This document shows positions 34,476 through 41,982 of a stretch of DNA of 64,000 nt, piece after piece. The stretch is from positions 118,108-182,107 of the forward strand of contig NZ_CABVLY010000018.1 in the NCBI RefSeq assembly GCF_902498995.1, read 5' to 3'. Positions within the stretch are counted from its first letter, which is position 1; every line of letters starts with the position of its first letter. Source of the DNA: Burkholderia anthina (lineage in GTDB: Bacteria; Pseudomonadota; Gammaproteobacteria; Burkholderiales; Burkholderiaceae). The notes beneath the pieces were generated by a model. It saw nothing but the letters and a program-made list of their open reading frames with translations. It was not told the DNA's origin and did no database searches. The translations under genes and the position numbers were made by a program.

Positions 34476-35540
34476 TCAGGCCGCCTGCAATTCGAACGGG
34501 AACGTTGCGTGCCCGATCTCGACGCCCTGCGTATTGAGCATGCGCGGGCGATGGAACGCGGCCAGCCGCGCGCGCTGCGCCGCCGTGCCGATCTGCAGCC
34601 GTTCGAGCAGCTCGCTCACGACCATGTACAGCACGTCGATGTTGCCGTCGCCGATCTTCACCGAGATGCCGAGCGCGCCGTGCGCACCGAGCTGCCGCGT
34701 GCGTTCCGACGCGCGCACGCCGATCCCGTAGCAGCCGTCCGCACCGAGCTTGCCGACCACCTGCCCGTCGAATGCCCCCATCAGCACCGTGCAGTAGCGC
34801 CCTTCTCCGGCGACCAGCTCCGGATGCGCGGTCATCGCATGATGGATGCGCGCCAGCGCGCGCACGCGGTCGGTCGCCGCATCGCCGCCCGCTTCCACCG
34901 TATCCGCGCCGTCGGCCAGCGACGCGTAAAGGCGCGCGAGCCGATCGAGCGAGAAAGCCGGCGTCGGCAGGTTGCATCCGTCGATCGCCCAGTCGACTTC
35001 GTCGTCGCGCAGCCCGCACGCATCGGCCACCACGTGCTTCACGCGCACCTGCATCGGATGCTCCGGCAGATGGTAGTCGGCGATCGCCGCGCCGATCGCG
35101 CGCGCGCCGGCCAGCATCCCGACGTGCTTGCCCGAACAGTTGCTGCACACGCCGGTCGGCATGTAATCGCGCTTGATCCACGACCGGTACACCGCGTCGG
35201 ACAACGGCGCATGGCCGCCGCACCGCAAATCCGACTCCTGCGCGTCGACCTTCGCCAGCATCGCCCGCGTGCGCGCGATGTGCCGCTCCTCGCTGCTGTG
35301 CGACGCGCACATCAGCGCGATGTCCGCGTCGTCGAAACCGAACTGCTCCGGCGCGCCCGTCTCGATCACCGACAGGGCCTGCGCCGGCTTCGCCGCTGAA
35401 CGCGCGAGCGTCGTCCGGAACGGATCGCCGAACCGGAACAGCAGCCTGCCGCTGGCATCCACCACCGCCACATCGGCAACGTGAGTGTTTTCGATCGCAT
35501 TGCCGCGGTGCGTCACGACCGCTGCGCGTTGGGTGTCCAT
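34476..35540 (-). CDS. ansA: L-asparaginase of the Rhizobium etli AnsA type
   Basis: The product is 354 residues. It is not of the classical threonine-nucleophile family but of the R. etli type, recognised by ASHSSEERHIART, the CSNCSGKHVGMLAGA segment and CNLPTPAFSL, where conserved Ser-Lys pairs and Cys residues (a zinc site in the family) lie. It hydrolyses asparagine to aspartate and ammonia, feeding the aspartase in the same cluster. The ATG at 35540 has GGAGACAGG upstream. The longer open frame to 36059 overlaps another gene and is not used. Confidence 0.87.
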   Translation of the reverse strand: MDTQRAAVVTHRGNAIENTHVADVAVVDASGRLLFRFGDPFRTTLARSAAKPAQALSVIETGAPEQFGFDDADIALMCASHSSEERHIARTRAMLAKVDAQESDLRCGGHAPLSDAVYRSWIKRDYMPTGVCSNCSGKHVGMLAGARAIGAAIADYHLPEHPMQVRVKHVVADACGLRDDEVDWAIDGCNLPTPAFSLDRLARLYASLADGADTVEAGGDAATDRVRALARIHHAMTAHPELVAGEGRYCTVLMGAFDGQVVGKLGADGCYGIGVRASERTRQLGAHGALGISVKIGDGNIDVLYMVVSELLERLQIGTAAQRARLAAFHRPRMLNTQGVEIGHATFPFELQAA

Positions 35541-35692
35541 CTGTCCTGTCTCCTTCGTCCGGGCCTGTTCGCCGGGGCCCGTGCAACCGGTACGGCAGTG
35601 TATCGACTCGCCGGTGCGCCGCGCCGGTCGGTCGATGGAAAGCCGTGTTGCGCCGGATGCAAAACCACCGCCCCGGGCAATCACGCCCGGGC

Positions 35693-36016
35693 TCACGCGA
35701 GGTGGTAACGCAGCCAGAAAGTCTCGCGGCACGCGTTGTCGAACGTGAGCCGCGTCGGGCTGATCGGCTGCGCGTCGGGATGGCGAATCACGTCGTAGTC
35801 GATCCAGCATTCGGCGCACAGCAGGTCGGACGGTGCGCGGTCCTGCTCGACCGCGCGGCGCACGATCGCGCCGTTGTCGAAGCGGTATTCGGTTTCGTCG
35901 CGCGTGACCTCGACGTCGTCGTCGGTCCAGCGGTCGTGCGACGTGGCATGCGACACGATCGACACCGGGCCGGCAAGCCCGTGGATCGCAGCGACGTAGG
36001 CAATCAACTTGTCCAT
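35693..36016 (-). CDS. Hypothetical protein, 107 residues
   Basis: I do not recognise this protein. It starts MDKLIAYVAAIHGLAGPVSIVSHATSHDRW, is acidic, has no membrane helix or signal peptide, and contains one CxxC-like pair at LLCAECW. Codon use matches the neighbours and the frame is the only one with good third-position GC, so it is probably expressed. It lies 152 bp upstream of the asparaginase start on the same strand and might be co-transcribed with it. Confidence 0.6.
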   Translation of the reverse strand: MDKLIAYVAAIHGLAGPVSIVSHATSHDRWTDDDVEVTRDETEYRFDNGAIVRRAVEQDRAPSDLLCAECWIDYDVIRHPDAQPISPTRLTFDNACRETFWLRYHLA

Positions 36017-36165
36017 GGCGAAGCGGAGAACTGGCGGATGGCCGCTGCGCGCAACGCACGATGCGCGCAGCGGCCCGAGCGGCGAGTATAGCCGCGCCCG
36101 GATGACCTTGCCGCCGGCAAGGGCTTCATCCGGGCTTCGCGCGGGTTGCGCTCAGGTTTCGCGCG

Positions 36166-37188
36166 TCATGCCTCCACCGCCAGCAACGCGAACGTCGCGA
36201 GCCAGTGCTCGCCCATGTAGTCGCCGGCTACGTGCGCGAGCGCGCTCGCCAGATGCCGGCCGGCCGCATCGAGCAGCTTCGCGCGCCGCGCATCGCCTTC
36301 GGGCAACGCACCGGCGAGCGAGCGCTGGCACCACGCGCGGCTCAGGTTCAATCCGTCCAGGTGCGCGATCTTGCCGTCGCTGCGGTCGCTGACCGTCGCC
36401 GGCACGAACAGCGTCGCCGGCTCGCCGCGTGCGAGATCCGGCAGGAAGCGCGCGAACCAGCCGTCGAATTCGCCGGCCGGCAGCACGCGCCGCATCAGTT
36501 CCGCCTCCATCAGCGCGGGCGACAGGAACTCGTCGCCCGACGGCTCCCACGCCTGGCACGCGACGTCGTTCGAATGCCAGCGTTTCGCGGTATCGACGAT
36601 CAGCGCCGCGAGCCCGTCGCGCTGCGTCTCGCGCGCGAAATCGAGCGCGAGCGCCAGCGCGAACGCGGTGTTGAAGTGCGTGCCGACGCGCAGCGGATAC
36701 GTCGCTTTCGGCAGGAAGGCCTCGAAGCGCGACACGAACAGGTCGGTGAGCGGCGCCATCGTCCTCGCCCAGCGCGCGGCCTGCGGCACGACGCCCTTCA
36801 GCGCGAGCCGCTCCAGTTGCGCGGACAGCGCCAGCAGCCACGCCCAGCCGTAAGGCCGCTCGAAGCCGCTGTTGTGCGGCAGCGCGAGATACGCGCGTTC
36901 GCCGGCGACGTTCGCGTCGGTGAAATGCGCGTCGACGGTGGCGATGATCCGCTCGGCCTCCGGCAGCGCCGGATAGCGTTCGAGCACGCGCAGCACGAGC
37001 CAGTAGCCGTGCACGCACGAATGCCAGTCGTAGCTGCCGTAGAAGATCGGATGCAGCGCGCGCGGCCCCTGCACGTCGTGCGGGCCTTCGAGTGAATGCG
37101 TGAGCTTGTTCGGATATTCGCGGGTCAGGTGCGCGAGCGCGAGCGACGCGAATTTCGAGGCGAGTTCGGGGGTGAGTCGGTCGGTCAT
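36166..37188 (-). CDS. DUF2891-family protein of a 5-oxoproline-associated cluster
   Basis: The product is 340 residues and matches the DUF2891 pattern (SYDWHSCVHGYWLVLRVL near residue 75, LPHNSGFERPYGWAWLLALSAQLE, SGDEFLSPALMEAELMRRVL). The tryptophan-rich helices suggest an alpha/alpha-barrel, but no enzyme function is established that I know of. It sits last in an operon with DUF979 and DUF969 genes, a gene set repeatedly seen together. The start at 37188 is preferred; an ATG at 37194 is in frame and equally possible. Confidence 0.8.
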   Translation of the reverse strand: MTDRLTPELASKFASLALAHLTREYPNKLTHSLEGPHDVQGPRALHPIFYGSYDWHSCVHGYWLVLRVLERYPALPEAERIIATVDAHFTDANVAGERAYLALPHNSGFERPYGWAWLLALSAQLERLALKGVVPQAARWARTMAPLTDLFVSRFEAFLPKATYPLRVGTHFNTAFALALALDFARETQRDGLAALIVDTAKRWHSNDVACQAWEPSGDEFLSPALMEAELMRRVLPAGEFDGWFARFLPDLARGEPATLFVPATVSDRSDGKIAHLDGLNLSRAWCQRSLAGALPEGDARRAKLLDAAGRHLASALAHVAGDYMGEHWLATFALLAVEA

Positions 37189-37198
37189 TGGCATCTCG

Positions 37199-38149
37199 TC
37201 AGAAGCGGAATACGAAGGCATACATCAGCAGCGTGTTGACGGCCAGCAGCAGCACGGCGGTCGGCCACTGCGCCTTGATCACGCCGTTCTTGTCCTTCAG
37301 TTCGAGCAGCGCGGCGGGCACGATGTTGAAGTTCGCGGCCATCGGCGTCATCAGCGTACCGCAGAAGCCGCTCAGCATCCCGATCGCGCCGAGGATCGCC
37401 GGGTTGCCGTGGAACTGGTGGACGATCAGCGGCAGGCCGATGCCGGCCGTCATCACGGGAAACGCGGCGAAGCCGTTGCCCATGATCATCGTGAACAGCG
37501 CCATGCCGACCGTGTACGCGGCGACGACCGCGAACGGCGAATCGATCGGCACCCAGTCCTTCACGAGCCCCGACACCACGCCGCCGACACCCGCGACCGC
37601 GAACAGCGCGCCGAGCGCCGCGAGCATCTGCGGCAGGATCGCGGCCCAGCCGACCGCGTCCATCGTGTGACGCGCCTCCTTCAGCGCATGAACCGGCGAA
37701 TCGCGCAGCATCGCGAGCGCGACGGCGAATGCGACGAGCGTGCCGAGCACGAGCGAGATCAGCGTCACGCTCTTCGGATCGACGAACGGCACCCACTTCA
37801 GCGCGAACGTGCCGATCAGCGTGACGACGGGAATCAGCAGCGCGGGCAGGAACAGCGTGTTGCCGAAGCGCAGCGCCTTCGCGTCGCGCCGCGCGGCCGC
37901 GGCCTCGCCGGCTTCGTCGGACTTGCCGCGCCCGAGCTTGCCCGAGCCCGCGATCACCGCGAGCGCGATCGCGAGACAGCCCGTCACGAAGTGCGGCAGC
38001 AGCGCGCCGAACAGGAACGTGAGCGCGTAGATCGCCCAGAACGCGAAATTGACGACGCGGCGCGGATTCGTGCGGTCCATCAGGTTGAAGCACGCGAACG
38101 CGGCGAACATCAGCCCGGCGAGCGTATACAGCGGTTCGAGGCCGATCAT
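37199..38149 (-). CDS. DUF979-family membrane protein, probable 5-oxoproline transporter subunit
   Basis: The product is 316 residues with about nine membrane helices. It has the DUF979 features LPQMLAALGALFAVAGVGGVVSG and IMGNGFAAFPVMTAGIGLPL. Its ATG overlaps the stop of the upstream DUF969 gene by four bases, so the two are made together. In other proteobacteria DUF969/DUF979 pairs have been annotated from mutant-fitness data as a two-part 5-oxoproline transporter; I rely on memory for this. The partner DUF2891 gene is 10 bp downstream. Confidence 0.8.
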   Translation of the reverse strand: MIGLEPLYTLAGLMFAAFACFNLMDRTNPRRVVNFAFWAIYALTFLFGALLPHFVTGCLAIALAVIAGSGKLGRGKSDEAGEAAAARRDAKALRFGNTLFLPALLIPVVTLIGTFALKWVPFVDPKSVTLISLVLGTLVAFAVALAMLRDSPVHALKEARHTMDAVGWAAILPQMLAALGALFAVAGVGGVVSGLVKDWVPIDSPFAVVAAYTVGMALFTMIMGNGFAAFPVMTAGIGLPLIVHQFHGNPAILGAIGMLSGFCGTLMTPMAANFNIVPAALLELKDKNGVIKAQWPTAVLLLAVNTLLMYAFVFRF

Positions 38150-38835
38150 CGCGCGCCCTCCCGCCCGACCATGCCGAAGCCGCGCGCGAGCCGCCGGTCG
38201 AGCAGCGCGAGACGCGTACAGTGGATCAGCAGCGCGGCGACCGCGGTCGGGATCGCCCAGACCGACAGATGCAGCGGCTCGATGACGATCCCGTTCTGCT
38301 CGAGAAAGCCCTTGATCAGCAGGATCGACTGGATCGCGATGAAGATGTCCTCGCCGAAGAACACGGCGACGTTGTCGACGCCCGACGCATGCGCGCGGAT
38401 CTGCTGGCGCACCGACTCGGGCAGATCGCCATGCCGGCTGACGGCGGCGGCTTCGGCCATCGGCGCGATCAGCGGACGCACCATCTGCGCGTGTCCGCCG
38501 AGCGACGTGAGGCCGAGCGCGGCGGTCAGCTGACGCAGCACGAAATACAGCATCAGCACGCGGCCGGTGGTCGCCGCCTGCACGCGCGAGATCATCCGCT
38601 TGGCCTGCTCCTTGAGCCCGTTGCGCTCGAGCAGCGCGATCACCGGCAGCGTCAGCCAGATGAGCCCCATGTAGCGGTTGTCGGTAAACGCCTTGCCGAA
38701 CGCGCTGACGATGTCGACGAGATTCATCCCGCCCGCCAGCCCCGTCGCGAGCCCCGCGATCGTGACCACCAGCAGCGCGTTGAAGCGCAGCGCGAAACCG
38801 ATCACGACGATCGGCACCCCAATCAGCACCAGCAT
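38146..38835 (-). CDS. DUF969-family membrane protein, probable 5-oxoproline transporter subunit
   Basis: The product is 229 residues with about five or six membrane helices. The family phrases RYMGLIWLTLPVIALLERNGL and SLGGHAQMVRPLIAPMAEAAA are present. It is the first gene of the DUF969-DUF979-DUF2891 operon. The start at 38835 directly precedes the first helix (MLVLIGVPIVVIGFALRF). A palindrome lies about 90 bp upstream. No pyroglutamyl peptidase or oxoprolinase gene is visible next to it in this window, unlike some other genomes. Confidence 0.8.
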   Translation of the reverse strand: MLVLIGVPIVVIGFALRFNALLVVTIAGLATGLAGGMNLVDIVSAFGKAFTDNRYMGLIWLTLPVIALLERNGLKEQAKRMISRVQAATTGRVLMLYFVLRQLTAALGLTSLGGHAQMVRPLIAPMAEAAAVSRHGDLPESVRQQIRAHASGVDNVAVFFGEDIFIAIQSILLIKGFLEQNGIVIEPLHLSVWAIPTAVAALLIHCTRLALLDRRLARGFGMVGREGAR

Positions 38836-38925
38836 TGTCCCTCCTTGTGTCGAATGCGCGGCGCCGTGACGGGCGCCCCCTGCCCGGTTTCGACCGGATT
38901 CAGGCCGCAAAATCTAACACGAGAC

Positions 38926-38937
38926 TTTATCGATAAA
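38926..38937. promoter_or_regulatory. Perfect 12-bp palindrome upstream of the DUF969 operon
   Basis: TTTATCGATAAA is its own reverse complement and is flanked by GAC and, 2 bp further out, GTC. It lies in an AT-rich patch about 90 bp upstream of the DUF969 start, a typical place for a GntR- or IclR-type operator. No such regulator gene is in this window. Confidence 0.4.
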
Positions 38938-39150
38938 AAGTCGACAATTTGATGTTTCGGGTAAACGTTGAACCTGACGCGGCATTGCACGCGCCGCATG
39001 CCGGATAGCGGTTTCGTCGGAACAATCCCGATGCGCGTGACGGACGCCGCTTCCTCGCCGCTTCGTCGTTGCTCCCGCCCTGCCGCCCGTGGCGAAGCGC
39101 GGGTACGCCGACTAAACTGGAAAGCATCGGCAACGTACGGGAGAGCCGCC

Positions 39151-39375
39151 ATGATTGACGTATTCCAGACCATCGGCAGCCGCGCATTCTCCGCGCATCT
39201 GGCGAAGGACGGCATGGTCACGCTGATGGAGCAGCGCCATGAAGTCGACCGCGTGACGCTCGCCACCGCGTACGCCGCGCTCGTCGAGGAATCCGAGCAG
39301 GAAACCGATCTGCTCGATGCGACCGTCGAAGGGATGATGCGCGCGCTGATCCAGGGGTACGCGCGCAGCCATTGA
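39151..39375 (+). CDS. Hypothetical protein, 74 residues
   Basis: A short acidic helical protein starting MIDVFQTIGSRAFSAHLAKDG, with a glutamate-rich stretch (EESEQETDLLDATVEGMM). GGAGAG lies six to ten bases upstream of the ATG, and the codon positions show normal GC bias. I do not recognise the family. It has no membrane helix. It lies between the DUF969 operon and the CheB-like gene. Confidence 0.55.
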   Translation: MIDVFQTIGSRAFSAHLAKDGMVTLMEQRHEVDRVTLATAYAALVEESEQETDLLDATVEGMMRALIQGYARSH

Positions 39376-39779
39376 ACGGCTGACCGTGTGCATTGCGCGG
39401 TTCGCGGCGCGCTGGCTGTGCGGCCGGGTCGCCCGCGCATGCGTGCGTGCGCGGCCTGCATCGCCGCAGCGTGAAGATCACCACTGGAACTTTCAACGAT
39501 GGCCCGCTTCCGCACCGCCGCATGACCTTACACATGGCTGTCTGCCCGCGTGGACGGCACCCGAAGTGCGGCGTCGATAGAGGAAAGGGTCGGAATCGAC
39601 GCAATGCGCAATTTTTTCGATTGCCGCCGCTCGCGGCGCATGACAGCATGCGGGCGTCGCCAACCGAAAAGAATTCCGTGCCGTCCGTCCGCCGATGCTG
39701 CCACCGGTGCCGGACCGGCACCGCCTTCCATGAACCCGGCCCACCTCCAACACTACGAACCGACCGGAGTATCCCGCTT
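39376..39779 (+). other. Long leader region upstream of the CheB-like gene, no gene seen
   Basis: These 404 bp contain no convincing gene. The frame of the CheB-like protein stays open through most of it, but lacks family resemblance before residue 1 of the GTG start. The lower-GC patch around 39596-39640 (with a run of six T) is the most promoter-like part. Confidence 0.5.
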
Positions 39780-40784
39780 GTGAACATCGGCATCGTCAAC
39801 GACCTCCCGCTTGCCGTCGAGGCGATGCGCCGCGCGATCGCGCGACGTCCCGAGCACCGCGTGCTGTGGGTCGCGACCGACGGCGCGCAGGCCGTCGAAC
39901 TGTGTGCCCTGCAGCCGCCCGACGTCGTGCTGATGGACCTGATCATGCCGAAGTGCGACGGGATCGAGGCGACGCGGCGGATCATGCGCTCCGGGCGCCC
40001 GTGCGCGATCCTGATCGTGACGAACTGCATCGGCGCGAACGCGTGGCGCGTGTTCGAAGCGATGGGCGCCGGCGCGCTCGACGCGGTCGACACGCCGCGC
40101 CTCGGCGAAGGCGAAGCCGGCGACACCACCCGGCTGCTGCTCGCGAAGATCGACCAGATCGGCCGCCTGCTCGATGCGCCCGGCGGCGTGCGCGCAACCG
40201 GCACGACCGCACGCGCGGACGGCGGCCCGCTGATCGCGATCGGCGCATCCGCCGGCGGGCCCGGCGCGCTCGCTTCGATCCTCGGCAGCCTGCCGGCCGA
40301 CTTCCGCGCGCCGATCGTGATCGTGCAGCACGTCGATCGCGCCTTCGCCGAAGGCATGGCGCAATGGCTCGACGGCCAGACGCAGCTGACGGTGCGCGTC
40401 GCGCGCGAAGGCGACCGCCCGCAGCCGGGCGTCGCGCTGCTCGCCGCGACCGACGATCATCTGCGCATCACGCGCGCCGGCACGCTCGAATACACGCGCG
40501 AGCCGGCCGCCACGCCATATCGGCCGTCGGTCGACGTGTTCTTCAACAGCCTGACCGAACACTGGCCGGGCCGCGTGATCGGCGTGCTGCTGACGGGCAT
40601 GGGGCGCGACGGCGCGATCGGCCTGAAGGCGCTGCGGATGAAGGGCTATCACACGATCGCGCAGGACGAGGCGACGAGCGCCGTATACGGCATGCCGAAG
40701 GCGGCCGCCACACTGGGCGCGGCGCGCGCGATCCTGCCGCTCGAACGCATCGCGGGCGAGCTGACTGCACTCGCGCGGATCTGA
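39780..40784 (+). CDS. wspF: WspF-like CheB: receiver fused to protein-glutamate methylesterase
   Basis: The product is 334 residues. It begins at a GTG (MNIGIVNDLPLAVEAMRRAI), the typical WspF opening with Asn-Asp in place of the Asp-Asp pair. The phosphoacceptor is Asp53 in VVLMDLIMPKCDG. The methylesterase triad is Ser157 (IGASAGG), His184 (VQHVDR) and Asp277 (TGMGRDG). CheB/WspF removes methyl groups from a chemoreceptor and so damps signalling. The gene directly precedes a WspR-like diguanylate cyclase gene (54 bp gap). The Wsp receptor, CheW and CheA genes are not in this window, so this pair is separated from them or works with another array. Confidence 0.85.
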   Translation: MNIGIVNDLPLAVEAMRRAIARRPEHRVLWVATDGAQAVELCALQPPDVVLMDLIMPKCDGIEATRRIMRSGRPCAILIVTNCIGANAWRVFEAMGAGALDAVDTPRLGEGEAGDTTRLLLAKIDQIGRLLDAPGGVRATGTTARADGGPLIAIGASAGGPGALASILGSLPADFRAPIVIVQHVDRAFAEGMAQWLDGQTQLTVRVAREGDRPQPGVALLAATDDHLRITRAGTLEYTREPAATPYRPSVDVFFNSLTEHWPGRVIGVLLTGMGRDGAIGLKALRMKGYHTIAQDEATSAVYGMPKAAATLGAARAILPLERIAGELTALARI

Positions 40785-40838
40785 ACCGATGACGCCCCGC
40801 CTCCTCCACCGCAGCCGCTGCGCAACGCGGCCCCGGTC

Positions 40839-41939
40839 ATGACCCGCGACCCGACCCGCCCGCCGGGCGACCCGCATGCGGCAGCCGACGCCGCGCACGC
40901 ACGCCATGCGCCGGCCGCCGACGTCCCGGCGATGGTCCTGCTCGTCGACGACCAGACGATCGTCGCGGAAGCCGTGCGGCGCGCGCTCGTCGACGAGGAC
41001 AGCATCGACTTCCACTACTGCCCGCGCTCGGACGACGCGATGGCCACCGCGATCGAGACGCGGCCGACCGTGATCCTGCAGGATCTCGTGATGCCGGGCA
41101 CCGACGGGTTGAGCCTCGTGAGGGCGTACCGCGCGAATCCGGCGACGCGCGACGTGCCGATCATCGTGCTGTCGACGCAGGAAGAGCCGGTGATCAAGAG
41201 CGCCGCGTTCGCGGCCGGCGCGAACGACTACCTCGTGAAGCTGCCCGACCGCATCGAGCTCGTCGCGCGGATCCGCTACCACTCGCGCTCGTACATCAAC
41301 CTGCTGCAACGCGACGAGGCCTATCGCGCGCTGCGGCAATCGCAGCAGCAACTGCTCGAAGCCAATCTCGAACTGCGGCGGCTCACGCATTCGGACGGGC
41401 TGACCGGGCTGTCGAACCGGCGCTACCTCGACGAATACCTGGCCGCCGAATGGCGACGCGTCGCGCAGGAGCGCGGCGAGCTGTCGCTGCTGATGATCGA
41501 CGTCGACAATTTCAAGCTGTACAACGACACGTACGGACACGTATCGGGCGACAGCGTGCTCAAGCAGGTCGCGGCCACCATCGAGCGCTGTCTCGGGCAG
41601 TCCGGCGATCTGGCCGCGCGCTTCGGCGGCGAGGAATTCGCGGTCGTGATGCCGTCGACGTCGCCGGGCGCCGCGCGGCTGCTCGGCGAGAAGATCCGCC
41701 TCGCGGTCCAGGCGCTGCGGCTCGAGCACGTGCATTCGTCGACGGGCCGCTACGTGACGATCAGCATCGGCGGCGCGACCGTCGTGCCGGCGCCCGACGT
41801 GCCGACGACGTCGCTGATCGAAGCGGCCGATCGCGCGCTGTATCGCGCGAAACACGACGGCAAGAACCGCGTGGCGGTCGATGCGACGCCGGCGCCCCCT
41901 TTCCCGCCCTTCCCGCCGGGCACCGGCGGTTTCGTCTGA
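40839..41939 (+). CDS. wspR: WspR-like response regulator diguanylate cyclase
   Basis: The product is 366 residues. A receiver domain (Asp82 in VILQDLVMPGTDG) is followed by a coiled-coil stalk (about 145-185) and a GGDEF-family domain with the active GGEEF at 263-267. The product would be cyclic-di-GMP, with activity increased by phosphorylation and clustering as in Pseudomonas WspR. The inhibitory I-site, normally RxxD just before the active site, reads QSGD at 254-257, so feedback inhibition by product is probably weakened. The N-terminal 30 residues are a non-conserved His/Ala-rich extension; a later start is possible. It ends in a proline-rich tail. Confidence 0.88.
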   Translation: MTRDPTRPPGDPHAAADAAHARHAPAADVPAMVLLVDDQTIVAEAVRRALVDEDSIDFHYCPRSDDAMATAIETRPTVILQDLVMPGTDGLSLVRAYRANPATRDVPIIVLSTQEEPVIKSAAFAAGANDYLVKLPDRIELVARIRYHSRSYINLLQRDEAYRALRQSQQQLLEANLELRRLTHSDGLTGLSNRRYLDEYLAAEWRRVAQERGELSLLMIDVDNFKLYNDTYGHVSGDSVLKQVAATIERCLGQSGDLAARFGGEEFAVVMPSTSPGAARLLGEKIRLAVQALRLEHVHSSTGRYVTISIGGATVVPAPDVPTTSLIEAADRALYRAKHDGKNRVAVDATPAPPFPPFPPGTGGFV

Positions 41940-41958
41940 ACGCCGGCGCGGCCCGCGC

Positions 41959-41982
41959 GACCTAAGCGGCGACCTAAGCGGC
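41959..41982. repeat. Two tandem 12-bp repeats duplicating a stop codon
   Basis: GACCTAAGCGGC occurs twice head to tail. It spans the end of the EAL-domain gene on the minus strand; since 12 bp is four codons, the TAG stop (41974-41976) is repeated in frame at 41962-41964. Confidence 0.75.
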
